From CAYNTC01 sp964432925 (GTDB taxonomy: Bacteria; Planctomycetota; Phycisphaerae; Sedimentisphaerales; Anaerobacaceae), in the NCBI GenBank assembly GCA_964432925.1, contig CAYSPM010000036.1, forward strand, positions 1 to 20,102: a DNA stretch of 20,102 nucleotides. Direction: 5' to 3'. Below are positions 1-7,819 of the stretch, piece by piece (position 1 is the first letter of the stretch; every line of letters starts with the position of its first letter). The notes beneath the pieces were generated by a model that was not told where the DNA came from, searched no databases, and worked only from the letters and a program-made list of their open reading frames with translations. The position numbers and the translations under genes are program-made.

Positions 1-20
1 GCAGGCAAAGGAGAAAAATC

Positions 21-908
21 ATGAATCACACAAAGGTAGAATCATGGATTTATTTCTTTTTGGGATTAGCTTGTTTTCTAATCCCGGGCGGAGTCGCCGT
101 ATTTATTGCTTATGACAGGAGAATATCCTTCGCGCCAGTGTTTATGTTCACAGGCATTGTCATCTGGGGCGGCTTATTTTGGCTATTTCCTTTTATTTGT
201 GGCAAGCTCCGTAAAGGAAAAAAGAAGGTTAGTTTTGATGAGCGGGACCAATTAATTCATAAAAAAGCGGTTATGGCCGCGTATGTCGTGCTTTGGTTAT
301 ATTTCGTTGCCGCATGCGTGATTGCCTGGTGCATCGTTGGTCCACATGGTTATATATCCGTTAACGTAATGCCTCTGACACTTCTAGGGGGGCCTTGTCA
401 TTTTTACATTAGTACAAGGTCTGGCCAGTCTGATTCAATACGGCCGGGAATCAAAAGGAGAAAAACCATGAATAGATGGCAGAAAATTGCATGGTTTAAT
501 CTGATTGTAGTAATCCTATGTTTTATCGCTTGCTTCATATTAACAATAGTGCTGCAATTCAAGTGGATCATGACACCCCCAACACCTTTGTCTTTGATAA
601 TTATTCCCTCTCTATTTGTCATAGCGATATCGAAACTTATTATTCGAAAAAAGTCCGAACGAGTTGATTTCGATGAGAGGGACGTGCAAATTCATAAAAA
701 ATCTCATTATGTGGGATTATGGGCATTCGTCCTGGCAATAGTTGCAGAAAATGTGATTTGTGTCTTATTGCTCGGGCCCAGACGCGCATTGGATTATCCT
801 CTTATTCTACTATTGATGATATGCATTGCCGGCGGAATCTGGATAATGATGGAATCTATTGCAACGCTGGTTATGTATGGCTGGGGAGGCAGTAATGGCA
901 AAGGGTGA
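21..908 (+). CDS. DUF2178-like membrane protein pair, apparent frameshift fusion of two tandem genes
   Basis: As written, one 295-residue frame is open. It holds two copies of the same design: two N-terminal membrane segments, a charged DERD motif followed by IHKK (around residues 74-82 and 218-226), then two more membrane segments. This layout fits the DUF2178 family of small bacterial and archaeal membrane proteins, whose function is unknown. The first copy loses its normal end after a run of six G at 387-392. In the next frame it would read LLGGLVIF, then SLIQYGRE, and stop at a TGA at 469-471, which overlaps the ATG of the second copy. That matches the C-terminal region of copy two (GGIWIMME, then LVMYGWGG). 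The fusion is therefore probably an indel or sequencing error, not a designed double protein. The start at 21 has AAAGGAG just upstream. A repressor-like gene follows, as is common for this family. Confidence 0.75.
   Translation: MNHTKVESWIYFFLGLACFLIPGGVAVFIAYDRRISFAPVFMFTGIVIWGGLFWLFPFICGKLRKGKKKVSFDERDQLIHKKAVMAAYVVLWLYFVAACVIAWCIVGPHGYISVNVMPLTLLGGPCHFYISTRSGQSDSIRPGIKRRKTMNRWQKIAWFNLIVVILCFIACFILTIVLQFKWIMTPPTPLSLIIIPSLFVIAISKLIIRKKSERVDFDERDVQIHKKSHYVGLWAFVLAIVAENVICVLLLGPRRALDYPLILLLMICIAGGIWIMMESIATLVMYGWGGSNGKG
387..392 (+). other. Six-G homopolymer, inferred frameshift point
   Basis: Six consecutive G fall exactly where the first DUF2178-like copy changes from good family-like sequence to unrelated sequence. 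Removing one G restores a membrane-segment C terminus and a TGA that overlaps the next start codon as ATGA. It could be an assembly error, a real mutation or a slippery tract. Confidence 0.65.
468..908 (+). CDS. DUF2178-like membrane protein, second tandem copy
   Basis: This is the likely true second gene, 146 residues, starting at the ATG at 468. An AAAAGGAG ribosome-binding site sits eight or so bases upstream and closely resembles the one before the first copy at position 21. Four hydrophobic segments are visible, with the DERD...IHKK motif in the loop between the second and third, as expected for DUF2178. The stop overlaps the following regulator gene by 14 bases, so the two are probably co-translated. 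The protein is likely in the inner membrane. Its function is unknown, and a pairing with the adjacent repressor is the only contextual clue. Confidence 0.7.
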   Translation: MNRWQKIAWFNLIVVILCFIACFILTIVLQFKWIMTPPTPLSLIIIPSLFVIAISKLIIRKKSERVDFDERDVQIHKKSHYVGLWAFVLAIVAENVICVLLLGPRRALDYPLILLLMICIAGGIWIMMESIATLVMYGWGGSNGKG

Positions 909-1152
909 AAAAAATAACATCCTCAAGAACCAGATTCGTCGGCTGCGTTTTGAAAATGGCGAGATGACACAGCAGCAGTTGGCTGATAAGGTTGGCGTGA
1001 CACGCCAGACTATCATCGCCATCGAAGCCGGCAAATATGCGCCATCACTACCGCTGGCTTTTAGAATCGCCAGAGCCTTTGATGTATCTGTGGATGTACT
1101 GTTTCAATATGAAGATGAGAATCCTACCGATACTGCTACCGAGAGTAAGTGA
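895..1152 (+). CDS. Cro/CI (XRE) family transcriptional regulator
   Basis: This is a compact helix-turn-helix repressor of about 85 residues. The DNA-binding helices are clear: EMTQQQLADKVGVTRQTI followed by AIEAGKYAPSL, then FRIARAFDVSVDVLF. This is the typical Xre/Cro pattern of small stand-alone regulators. I place the start at ATG 895 because GGGGAGG lies directly upstream and the protein then begins MAKGEKNN. An in-frame ATG at 859 lies deep inside the preceding gene and would add an unlikely leader. The gene overlaps the upstream DUF2178-like gene, so it belongs to that operon and probably regulates it. A short acidic tail follows the DNA-binding domain, with no ligand-binding domain. 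Confidence 0.9.
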   Translation: MAKGEKNNILKNQIRRLRFENGEMTQQQLADKVGVTRQTIIAIEAGKYAPSLPLAFRIARAFDVSVDVLFQYEDENPTDTATESK

Positions 1153-1161
1153 GGTCAATAC

Positions 1162-1181
1162 GTGAATGAGTTGATGAGTTG
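1162..1181. repeat. Short direct repeat copy (GTRAATGAGTWGATGAGTTG)
   Basis: Twenty bases here match 18 of 20 bases at 2281-2300. The two copies bracket the lipoprotein and membrane coiled-coil genes (1317-2249). The rest of the 1153-1316 gap shows no gene, and no convincing terminator is visible between the convergent units. Confidence 0.55.
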
Positions 1182-1316
1182 CGCTAATCACGGCTCATGC
1201 AAACCCCTGCAGCAGGTTGAGCAATTTGTGGCCGTGGAATTCTTTGTATGTCTTTTTTTATCAGTTCAACAACATTTCATAGCACAACGGTTTGCCTAAA
1301 CTCTTTGCTTCAGGCG

Positions 1317-1943
1317 TTAGGCTTTGAACTGTGTCACGATCTGCTGGGTTTGGGGGGATTGGTTAGCGTGGGCGGATTTGAAGGCGGCGGCGGAAGAGGC
1401 GTTTTGCTTCTTGAATAGCTCGTTGCCGGTGATGATTTCCTTCAAGGCTTCTGACTTTGCTCTGGTGTCCTTTAGGAACCGAACAGCCCGCGTGCCATAG
1501 ACACCACCCAGAAGAGCACAAACGCCAATACCCAACTCAAGTGCAGAATCAGCCATCTGCCAGGCGTCCGGACGATTGGTAGATTCGTTGAGCGCAGAAC
1601 TGGCAAGCTGCCAGTTGGACTGCGCCAGAATATCGTCGGCTGTCTCTGCCTTGGGGAATTCATCCGGCAGACCATAGTAAGAAACGAACGCCCGGCTTTG
1701 TAGTTCGCTGAGATTTGTCAGTTCCTTTAGTTTCTCGGAAGCATCTTCGGCTCTGGCTGTCTCGACTACAGCAAGAGTTGTACGGTTGTGTAGCCAGGCG
1801 TTTTGCTTTTGTTTTTCACTCGGTGTAAAACGCAAAGTCTCACAGCCAGCAAGTAAGCACAACAAACTTAACGATAAAAGCACAAAGCCTCGTAGTATTC
1901 GCATCACTATTCTAGTTTTATAGCAGCCTGGATTATTTTTCAC
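1317..1943 (-). CDS. Predicted lipoprotein at the end of the phage cluster
   Basis: The protein has 208 residues. A hydrophobic leader ends in LAGC (Cys34), a lipobox that predicts lipid anchoring after signal peptidase II cleavage. A second hydrophobic, glycine-rich stretch lies near residues 133-150, followed by a basic and then a polar Q/A-rich tail. The start is a GTG at 1943 with AAAGGAG seven bases upstream. An in-frame ATG at 1904 has no such site, so GTG is preferred. It is the last gene of the minus-strand phage block and lies beside a small single-pass coiled-coil membrane protein. That pairing recalls spanin-type lysis pairs or envelope-associated phage accessory proteins, but no sequence motif proves a lysis role, and 208 residues is long for an outer-membrane spanin. 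Confidence 0.7.
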   Translation of the reverse strand: MKNNPGCYKTRIVMRILRGFVLLSLSLLCLLAGCETLRFTPSEKQKQNAWLHNRTTLAVVETARAEDASEKLKELTNLSELQSRAFVSYYGLPDEFPKAETADDILAQSNWQLASSALNESTNRPDAWQMADSALELGIGVCALLGGVYGTRAVRFLKDTRAKSEALKEIITGNELFKKQNASSAAAFKSAHANQSPQTQQIVTQFKA

Positions 1944-1982
1944 GGTTTCGCTCCTTTCTTTTCTTTAATGAAAAGATTCGCT

Positions 1983-2249
1983 TCATTTTTTGGCCTGTGC
2001 GAGCTGTTTTTCAACAGCCTGCAGGCGATATTCATAAGAAATACTTTTGGCTGATAACAATTCGAGCTTATGTTGAAAATCCTTCTGGCACTGGAGCAGC
2101 ATTGTGACATCACGCTGTAAGAGGTCGAGCTGTCTCTGTAGATTGACGTAGCTGCCTACAATCAGGCAAGCTAAAAATGCCAATTGCACGATTACGGAGA
2201 GATTTATCCGACGATCGAAACGCCACGATTTGAAATTTGCCTGGTTCAT
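1983..2249 (-). CDS. Small single-pass membrane protein with coiled coil
   Basis: This 88-residue protein has a short basic N terminus (DRR), one hydrophobic segment at about residues 16-35, and then a long heptad-like helix to the end (VNLQRQLDLLQRDVTMLL and onward) predicted to form a coiled coil. The shape, a short cytoplasmic N terminus, one membrane helix and an exported coiled coil, is that of inner-membrane spanins and of several small phage membrane proteins. Only 39 bases separate it from the downstream lipoprotein gene, so the two are very likely co-expressed. A spanin-like pair is a structural analogy, not a demonstrated homology. GGGGATT precedes the ATG. Confidence 0.65.
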   Translation of the reverse strand: MNQANFKSWRFDRRINLSVIVQLAFLACLIVGSYVNLQRQLDLLQRDVTMLLQCQKDFQHKLELLSAKSISYEYRLQAVEKQLAQAKK

Positions 2250-2272
2250 TGAATCCCCGTGAATGTAAATGT

Positions 2273-2340
2273 GTGAATGCGTAAATGAGTAGATGAGTTG
2301 TAATAAAACTATCTATTCACACACTCATTTGTTCATTCAC
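2273..2340. repeat. Imperfect inverted repeat, TGAATG/AATGAG type
   Basis: GTGAATGCGTAAATGAGT at 2273-2290 is mirrored by ACTCATTTGTTCATTCAC at 2323-2340, with about 32 bases between arms. The flanks at 2259-2272 and 2341-2354 are built from the same short words. It fills the gap between the 107-residue gene and the membrane coiled-coil gene. The left part recurs at 1162-1181. It looks like a dispersed intergenic palindrome rather than a factor-independent terminator, as it has no clear T run. Confidence 0.6.
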
Positions 2341-2361
2341 GCATAAACTCATCGACAAATA

Positions 2362-2685
2362 TCATGGTTTTGCATAGAAGACGTATTTGTCGCCGACCCT
2401 TGACATCACCGCGTAAGTATCAGCCGATAGCGTACCCTGCTCAATAAACGATTCAGCAAGGTTAACCGCTTCGCAGTCCTGTCCTATTTCTACAGGATAT
2501 GAGCCAGCATCTCCAATAACGACAGATCGTACTTTGTAGACATTATAAGAAACGTGGCTTTTCACTTTAATCGCCCACGCAGCGGCTCTGGCACCGGGCG
2601 ATGTCACAATCTCAATCTCAGTCCTCGCCTGCGAATCATCTCGAGCAAGCCTTTGAAGAACCTGTTGGCTGTCTGTCATATCCAT
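2362..2685 (-). CDS. Small phage-cluster protein of unknown function
   Basis: This 107-residue soluble protein has no membrane segment. The first 30 residues are charged and helical. The rest looks beta-rich, with motifs such as SHVSYNVYKVRSV, YPVEIGQD and DKYVFYAKP, so it is probably a small compact domain attached to a virion component. It sits between the hub-like gene and the membrane/lipoprotein pair, in the same orientation as the late genes. The start is ATG 2685, with a second in-frame ATG two codons later; the ribosome-binding site is weak for both. I do not recognise a named family. Confidence 0.65.
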   Translation of the reverse strand: MDMTDSQQVLQRLARDDSQARTEIEIVTSPGARAAAWAIKVKSHVSYNVYKVRSVVIGDAGSYPVEIGQDCEAVNLAESFIEQGTLSADTYAVMSRVGDKYVFYAKP

Positions 2686-2746
2686 AATTTCAAATCTCGT
2701 GTGTCTACATGATCGCCAACTGATTTACATTTACATAGTTTAATTG

Positions 2747-2813
2747 GTAGGGTGGAGCTTGCCCCATCGATGAAAATATTTGTTGGTACTTGGTGGGCTA
2801 AAGCCCACCCTAC
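2747..2813. repeat. GTAGGGTGG...CCACCCTAC palindromic element
   Basis: The outer arms GTAGGGTGG and CCACCCTAC are perfect inverted repeats. An inner hairpin, GGTGGGC-TAAA-GCCCACC, lies at 2792-2809. It sits between the stop of the 610-residue gene and the start of the 107-residue gene. Related copies are at 7820-7905 and, as a half element, at 11947-11968. It is a dispersed short palindromic repeat of the REP/MITE-like kind; no transposase is present. Confidence 0.8.
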
Positions 2814-2874
2814 GGATCTCGCATGCCTATATGATTTCTAACAGATTCACACGCCTATTTATTGACACATCGAC

Positions 2875-4707
2875 TTATGAAATGCGTTTGCGCAGGACCC
2901 TCAAATTCGTACACTGTTTTTTGAAATCCATCCGCACGCGCTCAACGTAACTTTCGCTACGGTTGTCGCTTCTACAGCTAAATAAATCTCTGCTCTCAGG
3001 GTTTGATGTGACTCTATCGCCTACTCTGTAGTCCAGCAAAAGGCAGGGAGTCTCTATATCAATCGTCTCGATGGTTTGAGATGTAGCCACGGCAGATTTT
3101 CGGACGAACTCATACAAGGCAGTGGAATCGTCAATCTCATCCGGCTGGCCAAGTGCTTCGCTGGTTGATTGTTCAAAGATACTTTCATCGGAGACCTTGC
3201 GGAACTTGAACTGTCGCGGCAGCGTTATCACATGTTCGATAACAGGAGCGGCTGAACCAACTGGACCATCGGCAGGGGCGCAACTGAGTCTCTCATCGCT
3301 AATCACCGAAGCGGTAATTCTGAATCGCAGCACACTTTTTAGCGCAGCAACCCAGGTATCGATATCAAGCTGGTCACCGCTGAGCCAAATTCCACACTCA
3401 TCCAAAAGATTATTGAAGGCATAAAGATACTGCCACCAGTTTACGCCATCGAACGAGACCTGCAGGAAATACCCCAGCGACTTACCTTGTTTGTCGGTGC
3501 TTAACACCGGCCAGAAACGTCTGCGCCGTCGGGTGAAATTGTTCGTGCCGAATATTTTAGAAAAATCAAATGGTTGACCCTGATTGTATGGAGCGCCTGT
3601 ATAGTTACCCGCCTCATTAAGAGCCCATTTACGATAGACATCTTTGACCTTATAAAACTCAGAATTCGTCGAAGGCGAGAACTTATCATAATACGTGTCT
3701 TCAAGATTTGGGTCCCAGGCCTTTATTAATTCGAAAGTTGCCTCGTAGACTTTGAAGTCGCCCTGACCAATGTATCTGTGTGTCACCGGATAGAAGTTCT
3801 TTCTGCTGTGCAGAGTTGTGATATTTGTCTTTGAGATGCTCAGCTTTTGCCCGCCTGGCTGGCAATTCAACTCTACAGTCCTGTTTGCATCGTTTATATA
3901 AAAGACAATTGCCTGGTTGGGTCCGGTCTCGGCCAGTCGTGGAACGAATTTGAACTTCAGGCCGACCCTGTCGCAGCAGCGGCCAAGCGCACCCAGAAGA
4001 CTTATCTCCGTGACATCAAGGTCACGAGCCAGTTGATTTTCGGTCAACGCCTGCAATTGCTCAATGTTCGGCCTACTCAGTTGGCCTTGTGGCAAATACT
4101 CACATAGAAGATAGTCGATTATTTGTGCGTAGCTGAAGAACCTGCTTTGCAGGGGCTGGGCACAAAAGGTTGTGTATTCTTTTCCTGAGACCTCCATCGT
4201 TTCAACGGAAGCATTGGCTTGGCCGTTGGGATTGAATATCGTATCAAGACCAGGCAAAAATATGGTCGAACCATCTGTGCTGCCGACACGTTGGCCATAA
4301 ACAGTGATGCGCTTCATAGTCGCGCTAAAATCCCTCGCAATAAATTCCAAGCGTTCACCATTGTCTGAATTAATTTTGGTCTCAACGCTTTCTATCTGTC
4401 CGCAGAAAACAGGCACACTCAATGCCGCTGAATCCGGCGCAGCAGCATTGTAGAATTGCTCAATACAGATGGATTTACCCATAGCAAAGCTTTTTTGGAT
4501 ATCCTCAACAGCTAAATGCTCAGCATCCTGATGTGCAGCAGGATTGTAAGCAAGTCTCGCCCAGCTAAATTCGGGCCAGCCCGCCCGTACAATCTCTATC
4601 GGCTCCAGGTCAGGGCATAAGGTGCCATCCAATAATATCGAGACCGTTGCTGCAGGAATAGATAGGTTTGTTTGGTCTGGTTGGAAGAAGTCAACTCTGT
4701 TAGACAT
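2875..4707 (-). CDS. Large tail/baseplate hub-like structural protein
   Basis: This 610-residue protein has no membrane segment or signal peptide. The N-terminal part resembles the beta-rich domains of tail hub proteins, with GWPEFSWARLAYNPA followed by a segment describing a bound or cut surface (FCGQIESVETKI, LEFIARDFSATMKR). The C terminus carries LLLDYRVGDRV and VERVRMDFKKQCTNLRVL. An RVGDRV-type loop near the end is common in phage tail hub and tip proteins. An unusual run of five arginines (FTRRRRRFW) lies near residue 393. It is the largest gene of the cluster and sits after the fibre genes. I infer a hub or tail-tip role from size, fold impression and position; no enzymatic motif is visible. 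Confidence 0.6.
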   Translation of the reverse strand: MSNRVDFFQPDQTNLSIPAATVSILLDGTLCPDLEPIEIVRAGWPEFSWARLAYNPAAHQDAEHLAVEDIQKSFAMGKSICIEQFYNAAAPDSAALSVPVFCGQIESVETKINSDNGERLEFIARDFSATMKRITVYGQRVGSTDGSTIFLPGLDTIFNPNGQANASVETMEVSGKEYTTFCAQPLQSRFFSYAQIIDYLLCEYLPQGQLSRPNIEQLQALTENQLARDLDVTEISLLGALGRCCDRVGLKFKFVPRLAETGPNQAIVFYINDANRTVELNCQPGGQKLSISKTNITTLHSRKNFYPVTHRYIGQGDFKVYEATFELIKAWDPNLEDTYYDKFSPSTNSEFYKVKDVYRKWALNEAGNYTGAPYNQGQPFDFSKIFGTNNFTRRRRRFWPVLSTDKQGKSLGYFLQVSFDGVNWWQYLYAFNNLLDECGIWLSGDQLDIDTWVAALKSVLRFRITASVISDERLSCAPADGPVGSAAPVIEHVITLPRQFKFRKVSDESIFEQSTSEALGQPDEIDDSTALYEFVRKSAVATSQTIETIDIETPCLLLDYRVGDRVTSNPESRDLFSCRSDNRSESYVERVRMDFKKQCTNLRVLRKRIS

Positions 4708-4766
4708 TGAAGACTACCTATAAGCGCAGCTAAGTTATCTGAAGTATGCGTAACGTCTGTACTTGC

Positions 4767-6470
4767 CTACGAGGTTTCAGCATTCAAAATATCAATCGCT
4801 TCGGGACTTGCCGCATCAATCTGAATACCTATCCGCGCTAAAGAATCATTCTCTACTTGCTCAGCATCCATCGGCCTTACGGCAAACAGATATTTGCCGG
4901 TTTCAAACATGTTACTACTGAAACTGTAGAACCGCTTGCCCTGATAAGAAATTGTCGTTAGCGGCTCCTGGTAATCAATTTGGCCCGTTTTATTATCACA
5001 ATAAATGTTGAAGCGCGTCGGCTGTGATTTCTGTTCAATGGGACAATAGAACCAGAGCAATTGCACCTTATTGCCATTTATCTGACTAACGACGCACGTG
5101 AACACTTTGTTCGGTTGTGGCTCTATTAGCTCGCCGTCAATATTGATCGCAATTTTGAAAGCGGCGGCAAGAGTACATTCCTGATACCCACAACCATTGA
5201 ATCGGCGCACCACATAGAAATAGCTCAAGCCTGCGTCGTGCGAGATGTAATCAGGTGGCGAGATGGTATTGTCATTGTGCTCAGCCACAGTCAGAATGTT
5301 TGCAAAGTCTACCGTGTCCATACTCAGCCCACGATAAAGAACTGAGCATTCCAACCGCCGCATCCAGAACCATCCATTGCTTAGCACCGTGCCCAGCTTA
5401 AAGGCATTGGCGGTCATGCCAGCAAAAAGTGCGTCTATTAACCATTTCCTTTCGGTTTTCAACGAACCAGTGAACCATTTACCCGCGGTAACTAAAGATA
5501 GTTTTCCGTTTAGCGATAGAGCCGCACTTATTGTTCCTGCCAATCCCACCTCGCCGGCCAGAGTTAGCGAGCCGATTAAATTAGCCAAGCTCTGTAGTTC
5601 TGTAGCAAGGTTGCGGCTTAACTTCAAGGACGCCGACACTTCCGTCGCACATGCACAGCTTGCTGATACCTTTTTGTCTATCTTCACTGTCGCCGTGGTG
5701 GCTGTTGATGCGTCTATTGAGCTGGAAAGCTCGACGACTCCCTCTGCAGGCGCATAGAGGACCGCCGGTGATAGCCCATGCTCGAACATACAAGATGGCT
5801 CGCGATAAAGCTGCTGGATCTCCTCCGTACTCAACGTCCTGTTGAAAATCATTACGTGGCCGATTTGGCCATTTAGATATTTAGGATTCGTTGCTTCCCA
5901 TCTACCAAACTTTAGACCATAACTGGGGGAAGTTAGAGAGTCGACATCGGTGGTACTATCCTCAAGCACGCCGTTGATATAGATGTACATATCTTTATTA
6001 TTCCAAACTCCAACCACATGGTACCAAATATTTGAAGTTGTTACAGTCGTGCTTGTCGCGCTCGTCCATCCATTTGAATTTACAAATTTTATTTCTTTGG
6101 TAGAACCATTTTTCCACACATATAACCATTTCCAAGAAGTTCCGCTAGAACTCGAAAAAAACATCATATCATTTGAATTGTCACTATTAAGCTTTACCCA
6201 TAAGGAAATTGTCACATAGTCAAGAGCATCGTAACCAGAATTGTAAGGGACGCTAACATAATCTCCATCTCCATCGAAATCCAGGCATGAGCCGTATTTG
6301 CCAGGCTTCCAAGAAGTATTGCCTTGTAAAGTTCCATCATTGCCATTTCTGCTCAAATCAAAGACTTTGCCGCCTGTGTTCTCATTAAAGAGCCAGCAGC
6401 CAACCAATCCGCGCGCAAGCCGATGGCTACGGTTGAGTTGTATTCCTTTTGGCGGTTTTAGTATTGGCAT
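4767..6470 (-). CDS. LamG (concanavalin-like) domain fibre/receptor-binding protein
   Basis: The protein has 567 residues. Residues about 21-223 form a LamG/concanavalin A-like domain of the LamGL type: LVGCWLFNENTGGKVFDLSRNGNDG, then YVTISLWVKL, WYHVVGVWNNKDMYIYINGVLE, and IGHVMIFNRTLSTEEIQQLY. Such domains bind sugars or cell-surface polymers. Residues 250-330 are low-complexity Ala/Ser/Leu-rich repeats, probably a fibre shaft. The C-terminal third is beta-rich and carries IYCDNKTGQIDYQEP (489-503), a motif also found in the 267-residue protein at 10078-10881, which suggests a shared virion-attachment module. The LamG region is visibly more AT-rich than its flanks. The likely role is host-surface recognition. 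Confidence 0.75.
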   Translation of the reverse strand: MPILKPPKGIQLNRSHRLARGLVGCWLFNENTGGKVFDLSRNGNDGTLQGNTSWKPGKYGSCLDFDGDGDYVSVPYNSGYDALDYVTISLWVKLNSDNSNDMMFFSSSSGTSWKWLYVWKNGSTKEIKFVNSNGWTSATSTTVTTSNIWYHVVGVWNNKDMYIYINGVLEDSTTDVDSLTSPSYGLKFGRWEATNPKYLNGQIGHVMIFNRTLSTEEIQQLYREPSCMFEHGLSPAVLYAPAEGVVELSSSIDASTATTATVKIDKKVSASCACATEVSASLKLSRNLATELQSLANLIGSLTLAGEVGLAGTISAALSLNGKLSLVTAGKWFTGSLKTERKWLIDALFAGMTANAFKLGTVLSNGWFWMRRLECSVLYRGLSMDTVDFANILTVAEHNDNTISPPDYISHDAGLSYFYVVRRFNGCGYQECTLAAAFKIAINIDGELIEPQPNKVFTCVVSQINGNKVQLLWFYCPIEQKSQPTRFNIYCDNKTGQIDYQEPLTTISYQGKRFYSFSSNMFETGKYLFAVRPMDAEQVENDSLARIGIQIDAASPEAIDILNAETS

Positions 6471-6482
6471 TTTTGATTTCTT

Positions 6483-6881
6483 TTATGCCGAACTATAATT
6501 CCATCGTTGGCAGGTAAGATGAGCCTCGAAGGTATCGGTGCTGCCGCTTCTTTTCAGACCGACTCGAAAGTGTGCTACGTCTTTGACCACGAAGCTAATC
6601 TCGGTTTCTGCGCCGCTGTTATTGTCGGCGGTAAACTTCGTCATGGCTATATCGTCGTAGTTTGTCCCGTCCAATGAGCCATAGACAGCAACCTCAAGGT
6701 CGTCGGTCGTGCCGGAAGCATCATACTTTAGATGACAGTGCACTCCTTCGTGTCCATTGCTTTCAAGGTCCACGTCGCTGCCGAATCGCTCTGTATTATC
6801 GACGTCGGCGTCTCCGCCGCCATAGCCATCGGTTCTATATAAGTCTTGAACAGCAGCCCAGTTCTTTTTAATAGTCGCCAT
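6483..6881 (-). CDS. Small virion structural protein
   Basis: This 132-residue beta-rich protein has no leader or membrane segment. The central part reads like a jelly-roll or immunoglobulin-like decoration domain, with GVHCHLKYDASGTTDDLEV, then VYGSLDGTNYD, and ending in VAHFRVGLKRSGSTDTFEAHL. The start has one of the strongest ribosome-binding sites in the cluster (GAGGAGG, seven bases before ATG), consistent with a protein needed in many copies. It follows the 131-residue gene after only 11 bases. A head or tail decoration role is inferred from size, composition and location. Confidence 0.7.
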   Translation of the reverse strand: MATIKKNWAAVQDLYRTDGYGGGDADVDNTERFGSDVDLESNGHEGVHCHLKYDASGTTDDLEVAVYGSLDGTNYDDIAMTKFTADNNSGAETEISFVVKDVAHFRVGLKRSGSTDTFEAHLTCQRWNYSSA

Positions 6882-6892
6882 AGTTTACCTCC

Positions 6893-7288
6893 TCAGTCCA
6901 GTGACACGTCTAAATCGCCCGCAGCGAACTTGGCAGTGTCACCGGTCCCTACAGATTTAGATTCAGACAATGCTCCATGAGCGAGCATATTTCCTCCAGA
7001 AGCTGCATCAAACAGAGCAAAGTGACTTATTGTTCCCCAATTACCCGTGGCCTCTGGTAATGTTATGTCGTTGGCATTATCCAATGAGCCGCTTGATGCC
7101 GCGTTCCAATCGGAAGCCTGAGTTTGTACACGTGAATAGCCATTTCCGCTCGGCTCGGCTATGCCACTTCCATCATCAGTTGGATCGGCTGTCGATAAGG
7201 CTACATAGATCGTCGGTGGTGCATAGCTACCTTTCCCGAAAACATGATCGAGAACTTCATTTTCCCAATAATCTGAAAAGCTTCCCAT
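6893..7288 (-). CDS. Phage structural protein, tail-fibre associated type
   Basis: The protein has 131 residues. The opening SDYWENEVLDHVFGKGSYAPPTIYVALSTADPT and the later EPSGNGYSRV, WNAASSGSLDNANDITLPEATGNWGTISHFALFDAASGGNMLAHGAL form a pattern I recognise from many phage and prophage tail-fibre-associated structural proteins (Gp80-like). It has no leader and no membrane segment. AAGGAG precedes ATG 7288. It is tightly linked to the following structural gene. The family is recurrent in virions, but its exact position in the particle is not something the sequence shows. Confidence 0.8.
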   Translation of the reverse strand: MGSFSDYWENEVLDHVFGKGSYAPPTIYVALSTADPTDDGSGIAEPSGNGYSRVQTQASDWNAASSGSLDNANDITLPEATGNWGTISHFALFDAASGGNMLAHGALSESKSVGTGDTAKFAAGDLDVSLD

Positions 7289-7324
7289 CGGTTGATCTCC
7301 TTGATTGTTTTGAGTCTGTCTTTT

Positions 7325-7780
7325 TTAGCTTGGTGTTCTGGTGATACTTGATTGGCCGTCGGTGGGCGTATGAGTAAGGACGATTGTTTGGCCGTCATCG
7401 TCGTAATACTCTATGGCGCCAGTTGCTTTGTTTTGAACCGCTTTGTTGGCCAGAACCTTATCGCTGGTCAGTTCACCGCTGCCGGTCCAGATAATCTGCT
7501 CACCTGCCAGCAGGTCGTCGCTGTCCGCTGGGTTTGCCCCGGCCTGAAAGAATACCTGAATCGAATATCTACCTGCAGGAATATTTCCATCAAAGCTGCC
7601 GACATACCTGTTGCCGTTTTTGTCTGTAAGGGCTACATCGTAATCATCCGCGTCATGTCCGTCGGTGCCCCAGGCTTCGAATACCTGCCCCGACGTGTAC
7701 CAGACATTTCCTGCGGCGTCGCGCACAATCGCATAGAGGGCATTACCGCTGCTGTAGTCGACATGTATTTCATTGGCCAT
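7325..7780 (-). CDS. Phage fibre-associated beta-rich protein
   Basis: From the ATG at 7780 this encodes about 151 residues. I choose that start because AGAGG lies upstream at good spacing. The frame can be extended to a TTG at 7807, but that has no comparable site and only adds basic residues. The protein opens with ANEIHVDYSSGNALYAIVRDAAGNVWY, then shows EAWGTDGHDADDYDVALTDKNGNRYVGSFDGNIPAGRYSIQVF, a beta-sandwich pattern that recurs in tail-fibre adaptor and decoration proteins. A C-terminal TGAIEYYDDDGQTIVLTHTP segment looks like a small linker or attachment strand. Its position between the deacetylase-like and fibre-associated genes supports a tail appendage role. Confidence 0.7.
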   Translation of the reverse strand: MANEIHVDYSSGNALYAIVRDAAGNVWYTSGQVFEAWGTDGHDADDYDVALTDKNGNRYVGSFDGNIPAGRYSIQVFFQAGANPADSDDLLAGEQIIWTGSGELTSDKVLANKAVQNKATGAIEYYDDDGQTIVLTHTPTDGQSSITRTPS

Positions 7781-7819
7781 CTTGAACCTCTTTTTAAATA
7801 ATGCCAACAGTTAACATTG

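Noticed and set aside
7352..7801. Plus-strand 149-residue frame opposite the 160-codon gene
   Set aside because: It is antisense to a well-supported structural gene, with no ribosome-binding site or family pattern.
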